This document shows, piece by piece, positions 52,576 through 64,000 of a DNA stretch of 64,000 bases. Under the pieces are notes generated by a model that saw only the letters and a program-made list of their open reading frames with translations, was not told the origin of the DNA and did not search any database. Source of the DNA: Pisaster brevispinus (taxonomy: Eukaryota > Echinodermata > Asteroidea > Forcipulatida > Asteriidae); NCBI GenBank assembly GCA_023634235.1, contig JAMKCF010000015.1:2147698-2211697 (forward strand), in the 5' to 3' direction. Each line of letters starts with the position of its first letter. Position 1 is the first letter of the stretch. A program made the translations under genes and the position numbers.

Positions 52576-53730
52576 GAAAAGAACTGATCCATTTCGGTGC
52601 GAACCAAGGATAGTGATATTTCTGTGGTTGGAATTGGTCTATGCGAATGTCTAGGAACCAAGACTACTGGATCTTAGTTCTCGTGAGTCTCATACTTGAG
52701 GGTAGGTTATCTAGTATCAATCATCTATCATGTCATTGATCAGACCAATGACAGCTACTCAGCTAGCTGCATTGAATCTGCTTTTCTTCAGACGACAAGC
52801 TGTGGATTGCGCTCTAACTTCCCGGAATGTTTTTATGGATTCATTTGTGGTTTTTTGTTCAAATAGATGTTTTGTCGTTTGTGCGAGATGACAAACATGT
52901 GTGTCCCTATAGGCATAATACGTGCCCCATGTCCGTGAATAGACGGGTTTTTTTACAATCAAATTATTGTCCAAATGGTGTTTTTGCTTTTATTGAAGAG
53001 GAGGGGGTGCAGTCATAGAAATATATTCAGTATTAATGGGTTCTTTTTTTTTAGCACTGGTGACGGTTTGTGATTTCCCATTTTGGCGGAAAAAATATTA
53101 CGGCTCGTTGGTTTAGCTTGCAAACTATTGGTATCTCGTTGAGATATCTGAGTTCTATCTTCCTTTTTCATTGGTTAAAGAGGGGCTCCAAGGTCAAATT
53201 CAGTTTCCAGGTCAAATTGACTCATTCTCCAATAGATAGATTTCCTCATGAATGTTGGAAAAGCAGTACAAGTCTCTATAACCTCGAGGTTATAATGGTG
53301 TAAAATGCCACTCTGTACTTGGTACCCTTCAAGTGCATTTTTTTTTGTCAACATCGAAAAACGTTCGATGACATTGTATTTCAAATAACAAGTTCGGTAC
53401 ACTTAAAATTCGTGCAGAGAACTTTAGTTGATTCTTGACATTTTATGGTATTCAATCAAAACGACATTGAATTTGAACTTTTGACTGACGCAGAAATTCC
53501 CGTTTGGAATGTACAAACCCAGCTGTTTCTGATGAACGGTGACGTCATGTTTCAAATTTCGCTCTGAAAGAAAAGCGAATAAAATGCAACGTTACACCAT
53601 TTTAACTTGAGGTTCGAGACTTGTATCCCCCCCCCACTTTCATGGGGACTCTATCAATCGGAAAATGAGTAAAACTTTATTTCACCTCGGAGTCCCTCTT
53701 TATGGATGAGTATAGGGTGGTTCGTGGTAA

Positions 53731-53985
53731 GTGGCACCACGTGGTGTACAGATGAGTTCTGAGTTATAATGTGGTTCTTGTTGAGTTCTGTCACATGGTT
53801 ATTGAGTTCATCACGTGGTGTACAGATGAGTTCTGAGTTATAATGTGGTTCTTGTTGAGTTCTGTCACATGGTTATTGAGTTCATCACGTGGTGTACAGA
53901 TGAGTTCTGAGTTATAATGTGGTTCTTGTTGAGTTCTGTCACATGGTTATTGAGTTCATCTCGAGTTGGACAGATTAGTTCTGCG
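53731..53985. repeat. 74-bp minisatellite, about 3.3 copies
   Basis: GTGGTGTACAGATGAGTTC recurs at 53741, 53815 and 53889, with the rest of each unit (TTATAATGTGGTTCTTG, GTCACATGGTTATTGAG) nearly identical. The last unit is diverged. Confidence 0.93.
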
Positions 53986-54065
53986 TTATAATGGCGGGGC
54001 TATTTAATGAACAGAACCATTCATTTGCGTGCGTGGTTTTTTGTTTGTTTTTTAATCTCATGGGG

Positions 54066-54290
54066 GGGAGGGGCAAGGGTTCTGGGGAGTGGCCCTCTCC
54101 GTTTACGCCACTGCCCTTATCTTATTCGTATATCAAGGGCGTCTATTTCGAGAGGTGCACCAAGGGGCAAGGAAGAGTGGGGGCAAAGGTTCTGAGCGGA
54201 GGTTGGTCCCCCTCCAGTTACGCTACTCCCCTTAAAATATCTTATCCGTACAACATGGACGTGTAGCCTACTTTGGGAGGTGAACCCAGT
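54066..54290. repeat. Imperfect tandem duplication, unit about 110 bp
   Basis: GGGGCAAGGGTTCTG ... TTACGCCACT ... ATCTTATTCGTAT, then GGGGGCAAAGGTTCTG ... TTACGCTACT ... ATCTTATCCGTAC. A G homopolymer follows at 54314-54330. Confidence 0.7.
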
Positions 54291-54330
54291 TTGGGGTTGG
54301 GTTTGTGTGTGTGGGGGGGGGGGGGGGGGG

Positions 54331-57300
54331 TGTAGCGCGAGTGTATACCTGTACAGTGTACATCCACCTTTGAAACCTTCATAAAGTACACCTACACGCA
54401 CTATCTAGAGGCGGACAGAGGAGTCAGTGCACTTTTTCGTTTTGCAGACGGGAGGTGATTCGGAATTGCATCCGGTGATTCCAGCTTTTCAATCTTGCCG
54501 ACTTGTTTACGCGAGTTGTTTTGGTTGAGTTGCGAGTTTGTGGAAATGGCCATCTTTCATCCGAGGGCCCTGTCGTGGCTTCACCATTGTGCCGCGTCTA
54601 CCCTCCCTAGACTGGGCATTATTGAACTTGACACCGCCATCAATCACGACCCAAGACTTGCAAGTCCGTGAAACCACGACAATACATGTGTATATTAATG
54701 CAAAGTAAAGCCTTGAAACTCAATGCAACAATAACTCAGAAATATATATATATTTTTTCATACACTTATACAATTGTAGCGCGTTACCAAACCACATCAA
54801 TACAGATCCATCATTTGTTAATTTGACAGTTTGTTTTGTTCCTGATTTTTGGTTTTGGTGAGTGTTTCCTCGCAGTTTCATTGTAAAGCCAATAAAGTCG
54901 CACTTTTTTATGACAAGTAATCCATAATCGGGTTTTCACGGGTTTCTTGTTTATAATACAGTTTGTAAAAAACAAAATATGTAAAAAAATAAAAAATAAA
55001 AATTGACAGTGCATTGTTCCGTACGGCACCTGTAAATGTTTCCATCGCTAACCAAAAGATACGTTGTCAGAATATTCATCCCACAACCATTTCACATTAT
55101 TATAATTTATGTTGCTATTACACTTCATCGGTAGCCCCAAAGTTTTATTACATTACCAAACCCTACAACTTTGCTGATGTCATTTCCAGAAAGTGGCGTT
55201 GAAACTTCATCAACCCTGACCTTGGTGGTACCGCGTCGGCGCCACGGCAAATCTCAACTACCTTTGAAGAATTAGTAAGTATTTATAAATTGAAACCGAT
55301 TGGTAGAAGAAGAAAAAAAATCGACGAAGAAACGCTGGTCTTTCCTTCATTTTTTTTTTCAGCAGACACTAACCAGATCCATTCTGTCATAACAACGTTT
55401 GACGGGCTGTCTGTTTTTCTTTTTTGAGAGTTGACGTTTCCAATAAATCACAGCGGGAAAGTGAAGTCGTTCAATACTTGTTCACAGATTATTGATGTCA
55501 ATTTGAAAGTTTTTTTTTTCTTTCTTTCTATTAACAGCCTCCACATTTTGTGTTGATTTAGACTCTAAACTTCCCGTAAACTTTCTTTTCTGACTGGTAT
55601 ATAATGTAATTGCAAAAAGTTCATAAAACTGGTTCACGAAAGCTTAAAGTATCGGAGAGCACAAGAGCGAGACATCTTCCCCGCCCAAATATTTTCAGGG
55701 TTAATTTGTTTTAAGTGGGAAGGGAACAAAATTGTAATGAAAGTTTTACTAACACAGTGGACTGTAATGGGGCTTCTGTTGAATTTAAACGCAATTGTGA
55801 TTTGTCAATAATCATAAATGCCAAGAAGAGTATACGTTTACAGGCATAACAATTCTTCGGCGTGTTTATGGTCGACAACCGAAACGCCCGTCTACCCACG
55901 CCTGGAATTCCTGCGTTTTGTTTTTGTAGTTGCCGCCAAATTCTCCAACCCAACAATGCTTTCCTTTGTCCGATTCCCTTTAACTGTTCTATGAAACTCG
56001 CTGCATGACCGAAGTTTGAGACATTCCTGTCTTTTTATGAGGGAGTATTTTTCTCCAAGCGATCAAGTTCAGGCGCTCGAGTAAAACTTGTTTACACTTG
56101 TTTTCTTTCTTCCTATGGTAATTTTCTTTCTGGGACAAACATTTTCTAATGAAAAAAATCCAGTCCCGTTCTATTGCACCGTTGAACACGAGGCCTCCGG
56201 AGTTGTCTGCACTTGAAAAAAGTATTGATGACTTTTAATGAGTCTGTATTTTTTTATGGGAAGAGTAAACTTTTAAAAATAAATTGTGCGGAAAAAGGTT
56301 GGCAATCAACTAAACATGACACTTTTGAGCTAATCTCATAAAGCACACGATACAATGCCTACAGCTTTAGAACCAGAATGAGGCTGTGTGGGCGGGATTA
56401 TTGGGCGGAGTGTGGGGCGGAGTTATCTGGCACCTTTTTGTACATTTAGCGTGAATTCTTCGTAAGAATCTGTGTTGATGCATCGATGATATTGTTCACG
56501 TATGTTGATCTACGCCTGACGCAAGTCAGGTTGGACACACTACCCGAATGAGGGCGCGCTTTAACGTTCACCGTAATTTGTCGGTGACGCAATGGTTTGT
56601 TTTGATGGCCATTAGAGTGGTCTCAGTCTGCTGAGTATTATAGACCATGACACTATTGAACCATTTGTAAGGGATGCTTGCTCCTCATTATGCATAAACA
56701 CAATTGTGTGTTTTTCCAAAACTGTTTTTAGTCGATGTTTTTTGGGTAGTTTAGCTGTAGTGCCGGTTTCCTTCAAAGGTCAAGAAAGGCCACATTCATG
56801 ATGTGTTTTTGTTTCCTTTCTCCATGATTTTTGTGTGAAGGAAATGGAAAGAAATCCTCTTTCTGAAAGAAATACCTCGAATTCAAAACCTTAATTATTA
56901 TGTTGTTTGCTTAAACATATTATTAAACCAATTTACTTGTTCTTTAACCCATCCTGTATACTTAAAAAAAAATAATAATAATAGTCAGGGCAGAGCCGAG
57001 ATCCACCGACAAACAAATGCAAACCATAAAGAGCGAGGCTAGATGAGTAAAAAATAGTCAGTTCCCCTTCGTAAATCAGTGCGATACCCACAATTACGCT
57101 CCCTGGGATCGTGATAAGATCTCCCCATTGATGATTTAATAGATGTTAATTTTGCATTGGGGACAAATAATTGTATTTAATTAATTGTTTTGCCTTTACC
57201 ACCAATGTGTAGCACTATATACTCAGTACTTTCCCAAGTCTTGTGATAAAAAAAGGGATTTGCATGATTTTTTTTCTTCACAACACTGAGTATATAATAC

Positions 57301-58060
57301 AGCAGAGTCGTAACTCTCGTTGATTCCTGAAAGTAAACCAATCTTTCCATTTTCGGATGAACAAGTTTGAAAATCTCCCTGATTATGGAAACTGTTTCAC
57401 CATTAACTTGAATGAAACTCTTTATAAAAAAATATCTCCCTGATTGTTGTACAAAATCTAACCGATTCAAGATGCACAATGTGGGCAGCTTTGGTACAAT
57501 GCTGAATATGCATCGATGGAAAAGGAAAAAGAAGAAGAAAAACACACAACAAAAAAACACCCCAAATAATAATGGCCCATATGGTAGTAAACAGTTGTAT
57601 TTCTACATGTTGTTAGTGACGATGAACCCAACCAACAAATGTAACGAATATCCCCTGCGGCGATTTATCTGATTATGAAATATGATCTCACATCCGAATA
57701 CAATAATCTCAAGTCATTTATCATTATTAACGACAATCCATAATGCATTGATACTGAAGTTGTGATATGAGGTACCCATTACCGTGTCATTAGTGAGGTA
57801 GAAACTTTTCAGTACCCGTACTGATATGGAGGGTCGGTGGTGTATATACCGTCACTAGACTAAAAAAAAAATACTCATTTCATGGTAGCTAGCGAAAACG
57901 AAACTCCAGCCGGCTTCCAAGACCAATTCAGACTGCGACTCCATTGTTAGTTTTGAAACCTCTTTCTACAAATTAGATTATAATATGGACATGCGTTTCG
58001 TGTCTGAGCTGATTTATTTCGTAGTGAAGTCGAATGGTTGGTCCTTTCTCTATGGTTTCA
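54331..58060. other. Intergenic region
   Basis: A/T-rich with T and A runs. A block at 56985-57190 is less simple and holds several TAAT-type sites. No gene with exon structure was found. Confidence 0.5.
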
Positions 58061-58067
58061 ACAACCA

Positions 58068-58233
58068 TGGCTTAAGCAGAAAATCATGCTTAACAACTTC
58101 CTGCTTTAGCAAAAACAAGCAGGATACCAGCCATAGATTGTACATGTGAGATGGTATTTTGGCTGGCTACCTCTATTCTGGTAAAGCATAATGTTTTTGT
58201 TTGTTCTTAAGCAGCTCTATGAAATTCGTCCCA
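58068..58233. mobile_element. Palindromic MITE GGGCCCAATTTCATAGAGC, copy 4 (ends eroded)
   Basis: GGCTTAAGCAGAAAATCATG, interior AAGCAGGATACCAGCC and TTTTGGCTGGCTACC, and GCAGCTCTATGAAATTCG at the right. Confidence 0.8.
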
Positions 58234-58974
58234 TGTCTGAATGAAACAGATGGAACAAACCGGAACTGAAATTCCTTCCTGCATGGTTTCTTTGAAAAAG
58301 TGTAAATAATTAATATTTGTATTTAACCTTACTATCTCTGTTAATAGCCTATAAGACCAAATTGCTCGATTGATGAGACAGTTTACAATGAAGTGTATTT
58401 TTGCAATACCATTTGTTTTGGCTGGTCATCGCTGCTGAGCATAACTTCTTTCATTGTAAACAAACTTGTTTACTTCGTGAGTTTATGTGGTCTAATGATT
58501 CGCACGGTATGACTACTGCAAAGGAAATTGACATGTTTCTTAAGATAGAAACCGTCGAAAGACCTGAAATTGCAGTTCAGAACTAACTCCAATCAAAACT
58601 GGTGCACATTTTAATTGCGTGAGAAATTTCAGGTGTTTCTGTCAGGAGTGCTCACATCGTTAAAAGCACAGAACTCCCTTTAATGCCGTTTCCCCGTTTC
58701 TTATCACCAGGCCCATCTTTTAATATCCAATCCTATCCCACTACTTGTTTCTATCGCTTCGGGGGGAAACAATTGGCGTGTTTTTCTGACCTTTAACCCT
58801 TTACGAATTATACACAGTGTATACCAGGTCGCTGTGCAGAGGAGGTTTTTCCCGTTCAGTTGGACAGGGCTCATCGGAATGATAAATGATATATGAATTA
58901 TTGGTGCATGGTGTTTTCAATCATCCCGTAGGTACTTAACCATTCATTCATCACCTACCTTGTCAGCTTCTACC

Positions 58975-59345
58975 CATTACGGAAAGCGAAAAAATAACCG
59001 CCAGTGACTAATGATATATCATGTCTGGCATTAGCATATCTCGGCCGCTCTCTCCGGCCGCCATATTCAAATTCACCCCGATAGCGGTGCCCTTTGCGGG
59101 CCACAAAATATTTGTTTTATGGTCTTTGAGGCGCAAAGCCGATGTTTAATTAATGATAATTTACGAGTTGCAGTTGTCGACCGAATGCCAATTTTCCACC
59201 GGCCACAGAAGATTTGTCATCAAGTGCAAACAATTCCGGCAGCAGAAAACACTACATAGATTCCAGCTAAGCGGCTCGGCCCGGAGATGTACACATAATC
59301 AAAGGGGCTATAGTTTTATTATCTGCTGGGAAAATGGATATTAGA
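58975..59345. promoter_or_regulatory. Candidate regulatory or conserved non-coding block
   Basis: Complex, low-repeat sequence with TTTAATTAATGATAATTT, CGGCCGCTCTCTCCGGCCGCC and several TAAT and ATCAAAG-like sites, no long coding frame. The regulatory role is inferred from texture only. Confidence 0.25.
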
Positions 59346-59678
59346 ATTTATGATGGCGCCACTGTGACCAGAACATATAAATTTTATATCATAAGTTGGC
59401 GGCGGTGTGTAACATCTTTACGACTTTCCAAGTAGATTTAATGCTTAATGTTCTAGAAAGTGACATTCGGCAGGGAGAAATATATCCTTTACATGCAATT
59501 TATTGTACTGGATATAGAAGACACACGTTTGACACGTCACGTACCATGTGACATAGAAGCAAATCTGAGTCCATGTTGTTTAGAATATTTTAGACGCTCA
59601 ACAATTCTGACAGTTAAAATGTGTTTTCTTGTTAAATGTGTCCAATAAATCATTCTAATATCATGATTTTTTGGTAGT

Positions 59679-59702
59679 TTTTTTTTTTTTTTTTTTTTTT
59701 TT
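59679..59702. repeat. Poly-T tract
   Basis: A run of T directly after TTTGGTAG; it forms one end of the candidate minus-strand open frame. Confidence 0.95.
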
Positions 59703-60084
59703 ACCAAGCAGTGATTGTTCGAAGCTTACCCCAAAGACGAGCGTGCACGCAACTGAAAAGCTCATTTTGTAAGTCCGGATAAACTTTGGGAAAAGTGTAA
59801 AAGCAAAGAGAGCGACTTTGTCTGTTTTTGGTGCAGTCGATGAGGCATGGGGGAACAGTTTGGTCTGTTCCTTCCTCCGTATTGTATAGGCCGAATGGTC
59901 TGTACTCGGTTCGTGGATACGTTATTCGTATGACTACATTCATGATTATAGAGGGCGCTGTATAGATGTCGTCTTTGTTTCGCACCATAGGGTTCTCGAG
60001 TTCAAACAAATCTTTTCGTTCACGGACCGACAGACCACCCGCATTTTCCAGTCTTCTTCGTCCCGCTGGTGTTGACCACGGATC
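59701..60084 (-). CDS. Weak candidate exon, minus strand
   Basis: A pyrimidine-rich acceptor (TCTTTTTCACAG) at 60085-60096 on the minus strand is followed by a frame open for about 127 codons. It runs from DPWSTPAGRRRLE through RKDLFELENPMVRNKDD to a stop at the edge of a poly-T run. No partner exon, start codon or clear donor was found; a GTAGTC inside it could act as one. Composition looks protein-like but no family is recognised. It may be a chance open frame or part of a gene outside the window. Confidence 0.22.
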   Translation of the reverse strand, partial: DPWSTPAGRRRLENAGGLSVRERKDLFELENPMVRNKDDIYTAPSIIMNVVIRITYPRTEYRPFGLYNTEEGTDQTVPPCLIDCTKNRQSRSLCFYTFPKVYPDLQNELFSCVHARLWGKLRTITAW

Positions 60085-60463
60085 CTGTGAAAAAGATTTT
60101 TGTTTTGATCGGTTCTAGATTTTTTCTCATGCCAATTCCTTGGGGTCTCTGCGATGATTTATGGGCGAATATTTCACTTTTATGACTTGAAAGGGGGTAA
60201 TAACATTCCATGAACCTGCGGAATTGTATTTGACTTGTGCCACATAAAAGTTTCAGAAGTGTAGGATATGACCCAATTATGTATTATATCTCGTAACTTT
60301 GGCTGGAAGTCATTCATGTTTATAAATAAACGAATCTGGGCCACTGTTGGTATCCATTGAGACGGGTTTCATTTCATGTTTGCTCAAACCAACTTGTTCA
60401 CCATAAAATAATAAATATTATTATTATTTTAATATGCAAGTTTGCCCCCAAGTAAGGCTATAC

Positions 60464-60696
60464 CACTGCAAAAACTGGGGCTGTTAAAATTGACCCCCAT
60501 TGGTGTTGTCACGTGTAGATCTCCCAAAACAATCACAATTTACACCATAGGGTGTTAAAATAACACTTATTTCTGACAGCACAATTGCATTGGTGTTATT
60601 TTTAACACCCCATGATGTTAATTTTGATTCTCTCTTTGGTATCTATAATGTGACAACACCCACGGTGTCAATTTTTAACACCCCAGTGTTGCAGTG
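60464..60696. mobile_element. MITE with CACTGCAAAAACTGGGG ends
   Basis: Terminal inverted repeats of about 45 bases: CACTGCAAAAACTGGGG ... GGTGTTGTCAC at the left, GTGACAACACC ... CCCCAGTG then TTGCAGTG at the right. The middle has an inner inverted pair GGGTGTTAAAATAACA and TGTTATTTTTAACACCC. 233 bp, no coding frame. Confidence 0.9.
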
Positions 60697-60699
60697 TAA

Positions 60700-63600
60700 A
60701 GGCTACTGTTGGCAAGGGGCCAACAGAAGAAAACATATAAGATCAAAAATACTCCAGGGGAGTTAAAGTTCAACAGTTAAACTTCAGTACTTGACGTTCC
60801 CAATAGTAACACGTATACTGGTATTAAGGTATAAACTTTTTTAACAGTGATGAGAAATTTCAGACTTTCAATCTGAAATCACACTTCTTCTTTTTTACCT
60901 CTGCCTGGTGAAAAAGTAGCTGTTGTATTATTCAGATTTTAAGAGATTGTCTTTGATCTAGGTCTATTTCTCTAATACTTAGGATATACACCAATGTACT
61001 GCTTCCAATAGCTCCTTGAAATAGGAAACTGCAGGGGGATACCGAATTTTAAAAAATGACATAATTTGTTTTTGTAGCACACCTCAAATTTTGATCCCAC
61101 TTTCAGAGCTTTTGATCAGGATTGAATCCCATCCCTGCTTTTTATACCCACAATGACAGGAAATGAAGTTGCGAGAACTGAAAGGTGTGAATGGTTGTGA
61201 ACAAAAATATCATAAACTATGCACGACTTGAAGTTGTGTGATGATAAAATGATGACGTTCAAAGATTCCAAAGGGAGTCTCACTATGCGAAACCCCATCT
61301 TTATCCTTTCCTTGGTTCCAACATAAACATCAGTCAAGGTTTCCATAATTACTGTGTGCCTATAATATAGCAGCCTGGCCAAGTTGTCCTTCCCATTGTT
61401 CTCATCTGATAACAATGAATGGCCGAAATAATATATAAACTATAAGCACTGAAACATTCACATATTATGGTCGTTCTTCAAAGAACACATTGAAATAAAT
61501 GCTTTGAACGAGACTGATGTGTGTAACCAGAGCACTCTGTCCGTCCTCGCACAGAAGCACGATCCTCCAGTCTCATCCATAAAATCAACTCCCCAAACAG
61601 AAAAAAAAGGAGAGGTGATTTAGAACGAAGCCCTAACTGTTTATCCTCCATCTCTCCATTTCTTGAAATCAATCCATTCTCTCCGGTCCATCGTGCCGAA
61701 TAAATCTTTCAGACGGCAGTGGCGCGATCTCTGTCAGTGGAGCAGAGATATTAACGGTCTCCCGATGACTGAAGGGCCGGGTCGGTCGGTGTATTACGGG
61801 CGCCTTTGATTAGTGCGACTGGTCCCCCGTTCGTGTTGATTCACTGGGTGGTGGTGATATTGCTGACGATGATAAAATGTCATGTTGCCTGCTAGGTGCA
61901 GATCTGCTCTTAACTATCATACCCATTTCGTCTAAGGATGGCGTTTCAATTAACTTATAAATGCTAAAACACCGTCTTTGTTGGCCATTATCAAGACAGT
62001 GAGATCAACACACTCTTTATCTTGTCTTGAAACAAAATTGTGCATCAGCTGAATTGCTGAGAAGTCTGGGATATAGACTTTGTCTGACCAAAGACCCGGT
62101 CACTCCAAAGGCTTAGGCCTGAATTTCAACTTTGCGGATGTAGTCAACAGCCATATCCTTAGTCAAAGTCACTTATTTCGGACACCACCCTTTATGGGTG
62201 TAGATACGTATAATCTGGTACCCAATGCTCGAAGGGTAAAGCAAAAATGCCACCACGTGATAGCAAATACACTGTGAGCAGGAGTCAGGGGGCAAGACCG
62301 AAGATTGTAGTCAACAGCGTCTTGTAGTTGTACCGGGGTGGAAACCCAATAGAATGACTCGAACTGCCTGTCACAGTTGGTACTACTGCAGCTGTAAAGT
62401 ACAGTCAGTATACCACTAGCACCCATGCATGTCCCAATGCGCATGATCGGCGCGCAAAGGATTCTGGGTGAAATCCAAGTCCAAGCAACACCGGCAACCA
62501 TCATTGCGCGCCGTTTTGAAGCAGTGCAGTACACAACTACAGTACATGTACATGTAAACTACATCACCGGCGTCTATTTTTGCAGCTTGATTTATTTTGT
62601 AACTGTACTTGGTTTCCCAAGATGCAATGCGGTATATTTCTGCGCATACGGGCTATAGTGATAGAAACCATTGGTCTTGTGGCAAGATATTGAGAACGAG
62701 GTTGACGTTTAAAGTTTACTGTTTCGGTTGTGTGTACTGTGGTGACCATATTGTGTTAGCCTCAAATTAATTGTCTTTATTGATGATCCATGCGCCACTT
62801 GGAATTCTTGCCTAAATGCCAATCAGTCTTTTTGTATGTAAATGTTATTTGCAAACCGTCCCTGTGCGTCTTAATGATATCATAATATCTGGGCAGCCGT
62901 GTGCATCTTCATCTATCAGGTCTTCACACGGCTGTCTTTTAATTGTAATTCCTGCGTAACCTTCCTGATGATGTTCATCCAGCGTATCTTCAAGGTTCGT
63001 CTGCCCGTCTGTCCACCCAGCAGTCTCTCTGCGTGTCTACCCCCACACCACGCCAACCCCATCCTCCAAACTCCACATCCGAGCGCCGCATGAGCTCCAA
63101 CGATTGATTTAATTTCCCGCTTGACGGGATCCGACCACAGCTCCGCAGCAACTCGAACCGAACCGAACCGCGTACACACTGCCTCCAAATTGTGTTATTT
63201 TGCCACCCAGCCGTTCCACATATGTCATATGTTGGTATTTTCTGCATCATTCATGCATAATCTGCGAGTCGAGCCTTCAACATTAGGTGTTAAAGGGCAC
63301 CATATATTACCCGATGATTCAATGCTGGCACAAGTTTATTTGACGCCCGTGCCTGACAATGAAAGCTGATTCCCTTATATAATCCCACACATCTGCTAGA
63401 AGTTGAAAATGTTTTGAGTTACTGATTTAATGTGGAACTTATTTTCTGTCAGCTAAGCCGGACCATGTGTGTTGTAGACGATGGTTTGCACGATGAAAAG
63501 TCATTAGACCTAATTTCTGTTCCAGTTTTCTGCTGAAACTAAGCTTTGTGGATCATGTTCGATCATAGATACTTTCTCCACGACATCATGAAAACACATT

Positions 63601-63918
63601 AGGCTTAGGACTGCTCGTCGTGAAATCAGTTCATAGTTAAAGAGCAGACGTAGGTTGCACATTAATGTTGGCCCTTTACCCAAAATAATTTACATTTTCT
63701 TTGTTGTGTGACGCATTTCCGGATTACATCAATTACTTCCGGTGGGACAGGTGGTCTTTGGTCGTAGAAGTGTAATGAGCCACACCCTGTGATCATGTTC
63801 ATTGGCTTCTGGAGGACAATCTCATGCAATGATGTCTTCCGTTTCTATATACCGTCTCTTATTGAGTGGGATGTTCGGGTGACTACATCTTGGGAATGCC
63901 GAGTCGCACTCTAAACCC
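60700..63918. other. Intergenic region to near the window end
   Basis: Low-repeat, moderately complex sequence. Blocks at 61600-61860 and 62870-62945 look non-random; a hairpin lies at 62894-62934. Open frames here are short, overlap on both strands and have no splice support. Confidence 0.4.
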
Positions 63919-64000
63919 CCCCCCCCCGGGTCAGATTTGACCCGGATTCCCGGTCACAATGATCCTGGCTCATTGCCGGATCAAGTTGACCCGGAACTGG
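63919..64000. repeat. Start of a palindromic repeat built on GACCCGG, cut by the window end
   Basis: CCGGGTCAGATTTGACCCGG is a perfect palindrome apart from its centre, followed by GATTCCCGG and TTGACCCGG. Likely the edge of a foldback element. Confidence 0.5.

Larger units (their letters stand above)
50585..53730. other. Intergenic region
   Basis: 3' UTR of the small gene to about 51.1 kb, then A/T-rich spacer containing the inverted-repeat element 51952-52575. No gene seen on either strand. Confidence 0.6.

Noticed and set aside
54546..54671. Short plus-strand frame starting MAIFHPRALSW
   Set aside because: About 41 codons, no splice sites or family features; not distinguishable from chance.
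62169..62534. 121-codon minus-strand frame
   Set aside because: No family features, overlaps an equally open plus frame, and has no exon partners.
62916..63250. Overlapping open frames on both strands near the right end
   Set aside because: Locally GC-richer sequence gives several frames at once; none has gene-like structure.
1..64000. CRISPR array, bacterial operon, phage or intact viral gene
   Set aside because: No regularly spaced repeats, no ribosome-binding-site-led gene clusters, and no polymerase, integrase or capsid-like frames were seen on either strand.

Overview
This window is animal nuclear DNA. Its genes are split into many small exons by GT-AG introns, the introns are full of short repeats and non-autonomous transposon remnants, and coding density is low. 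Recognisable proteins are two sigma-class glutathione S-transferases, a kelch-repeat protein and a complete GBF1 orthologue. GBF1 with invertebrate-style intron sizes, together with tRNA-derived SINEs and palindromic MITEs, suggests an invertebrate deuterostome. An echinoderm such as a sea star is my best guess, but this is inference: no species marker was seen.

Layout. 1-9.4 kb: two tandem plus-strand GST (HPGDS-like) genes. The first lacks its 5' exons because of the window edge (exons 1445-3018); the second is complete in five exons (5284-9351). 10.1-12.4 kb: a kelch-repeat gene on the minus strand, with two clear exons and one probable upstream exon. 13.3-44.8 kb: GBF1 on the plus strand, the large ARF-GEF of the early secretory pathway, which I assembled as 34 coding exons giving 1921 residues with phases that agree throughout. 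The kelch gene and GBF1 are head to head, less than 1 kb apart. 44.8-49.1 kb: GBF1 3' UTR and spacer with repeats. 49.1-50.6 kb: a small three-exon gene for an unrecognised 90-residue coiled-coil-like protein. 50.6-64 kb: no confident gene; transposon remnants, minisatellites, one weak minus-strand exon candidate, and A/T-rich homeobox-site-like stretches that may be regulatory.

The repeats form several families: a tRNA-headed SINE (about six copies), a palindromic MITE starting GGGCCCAATTTCATAGAGC (five copies), an unusual element with a tRNA-like core between short terminal inverted repeats (four copies, all in GBF1 introns), and several foldback elements. Notable events are a SINE split by two nested MITEs, a tandem duplication that copied the end of a Sec7 exon with its splice donor, and a GC-AG intron with a foldback element just inside it.

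The genes do not form a pathway: GSTs act in detoxification or prostaglandin metabolism, GBF1 in ER-Golgi traffic, and the kelch and small proteins have unknown partners. I see no bacterial-type system, CRISPR array or intact autonomous transposon.
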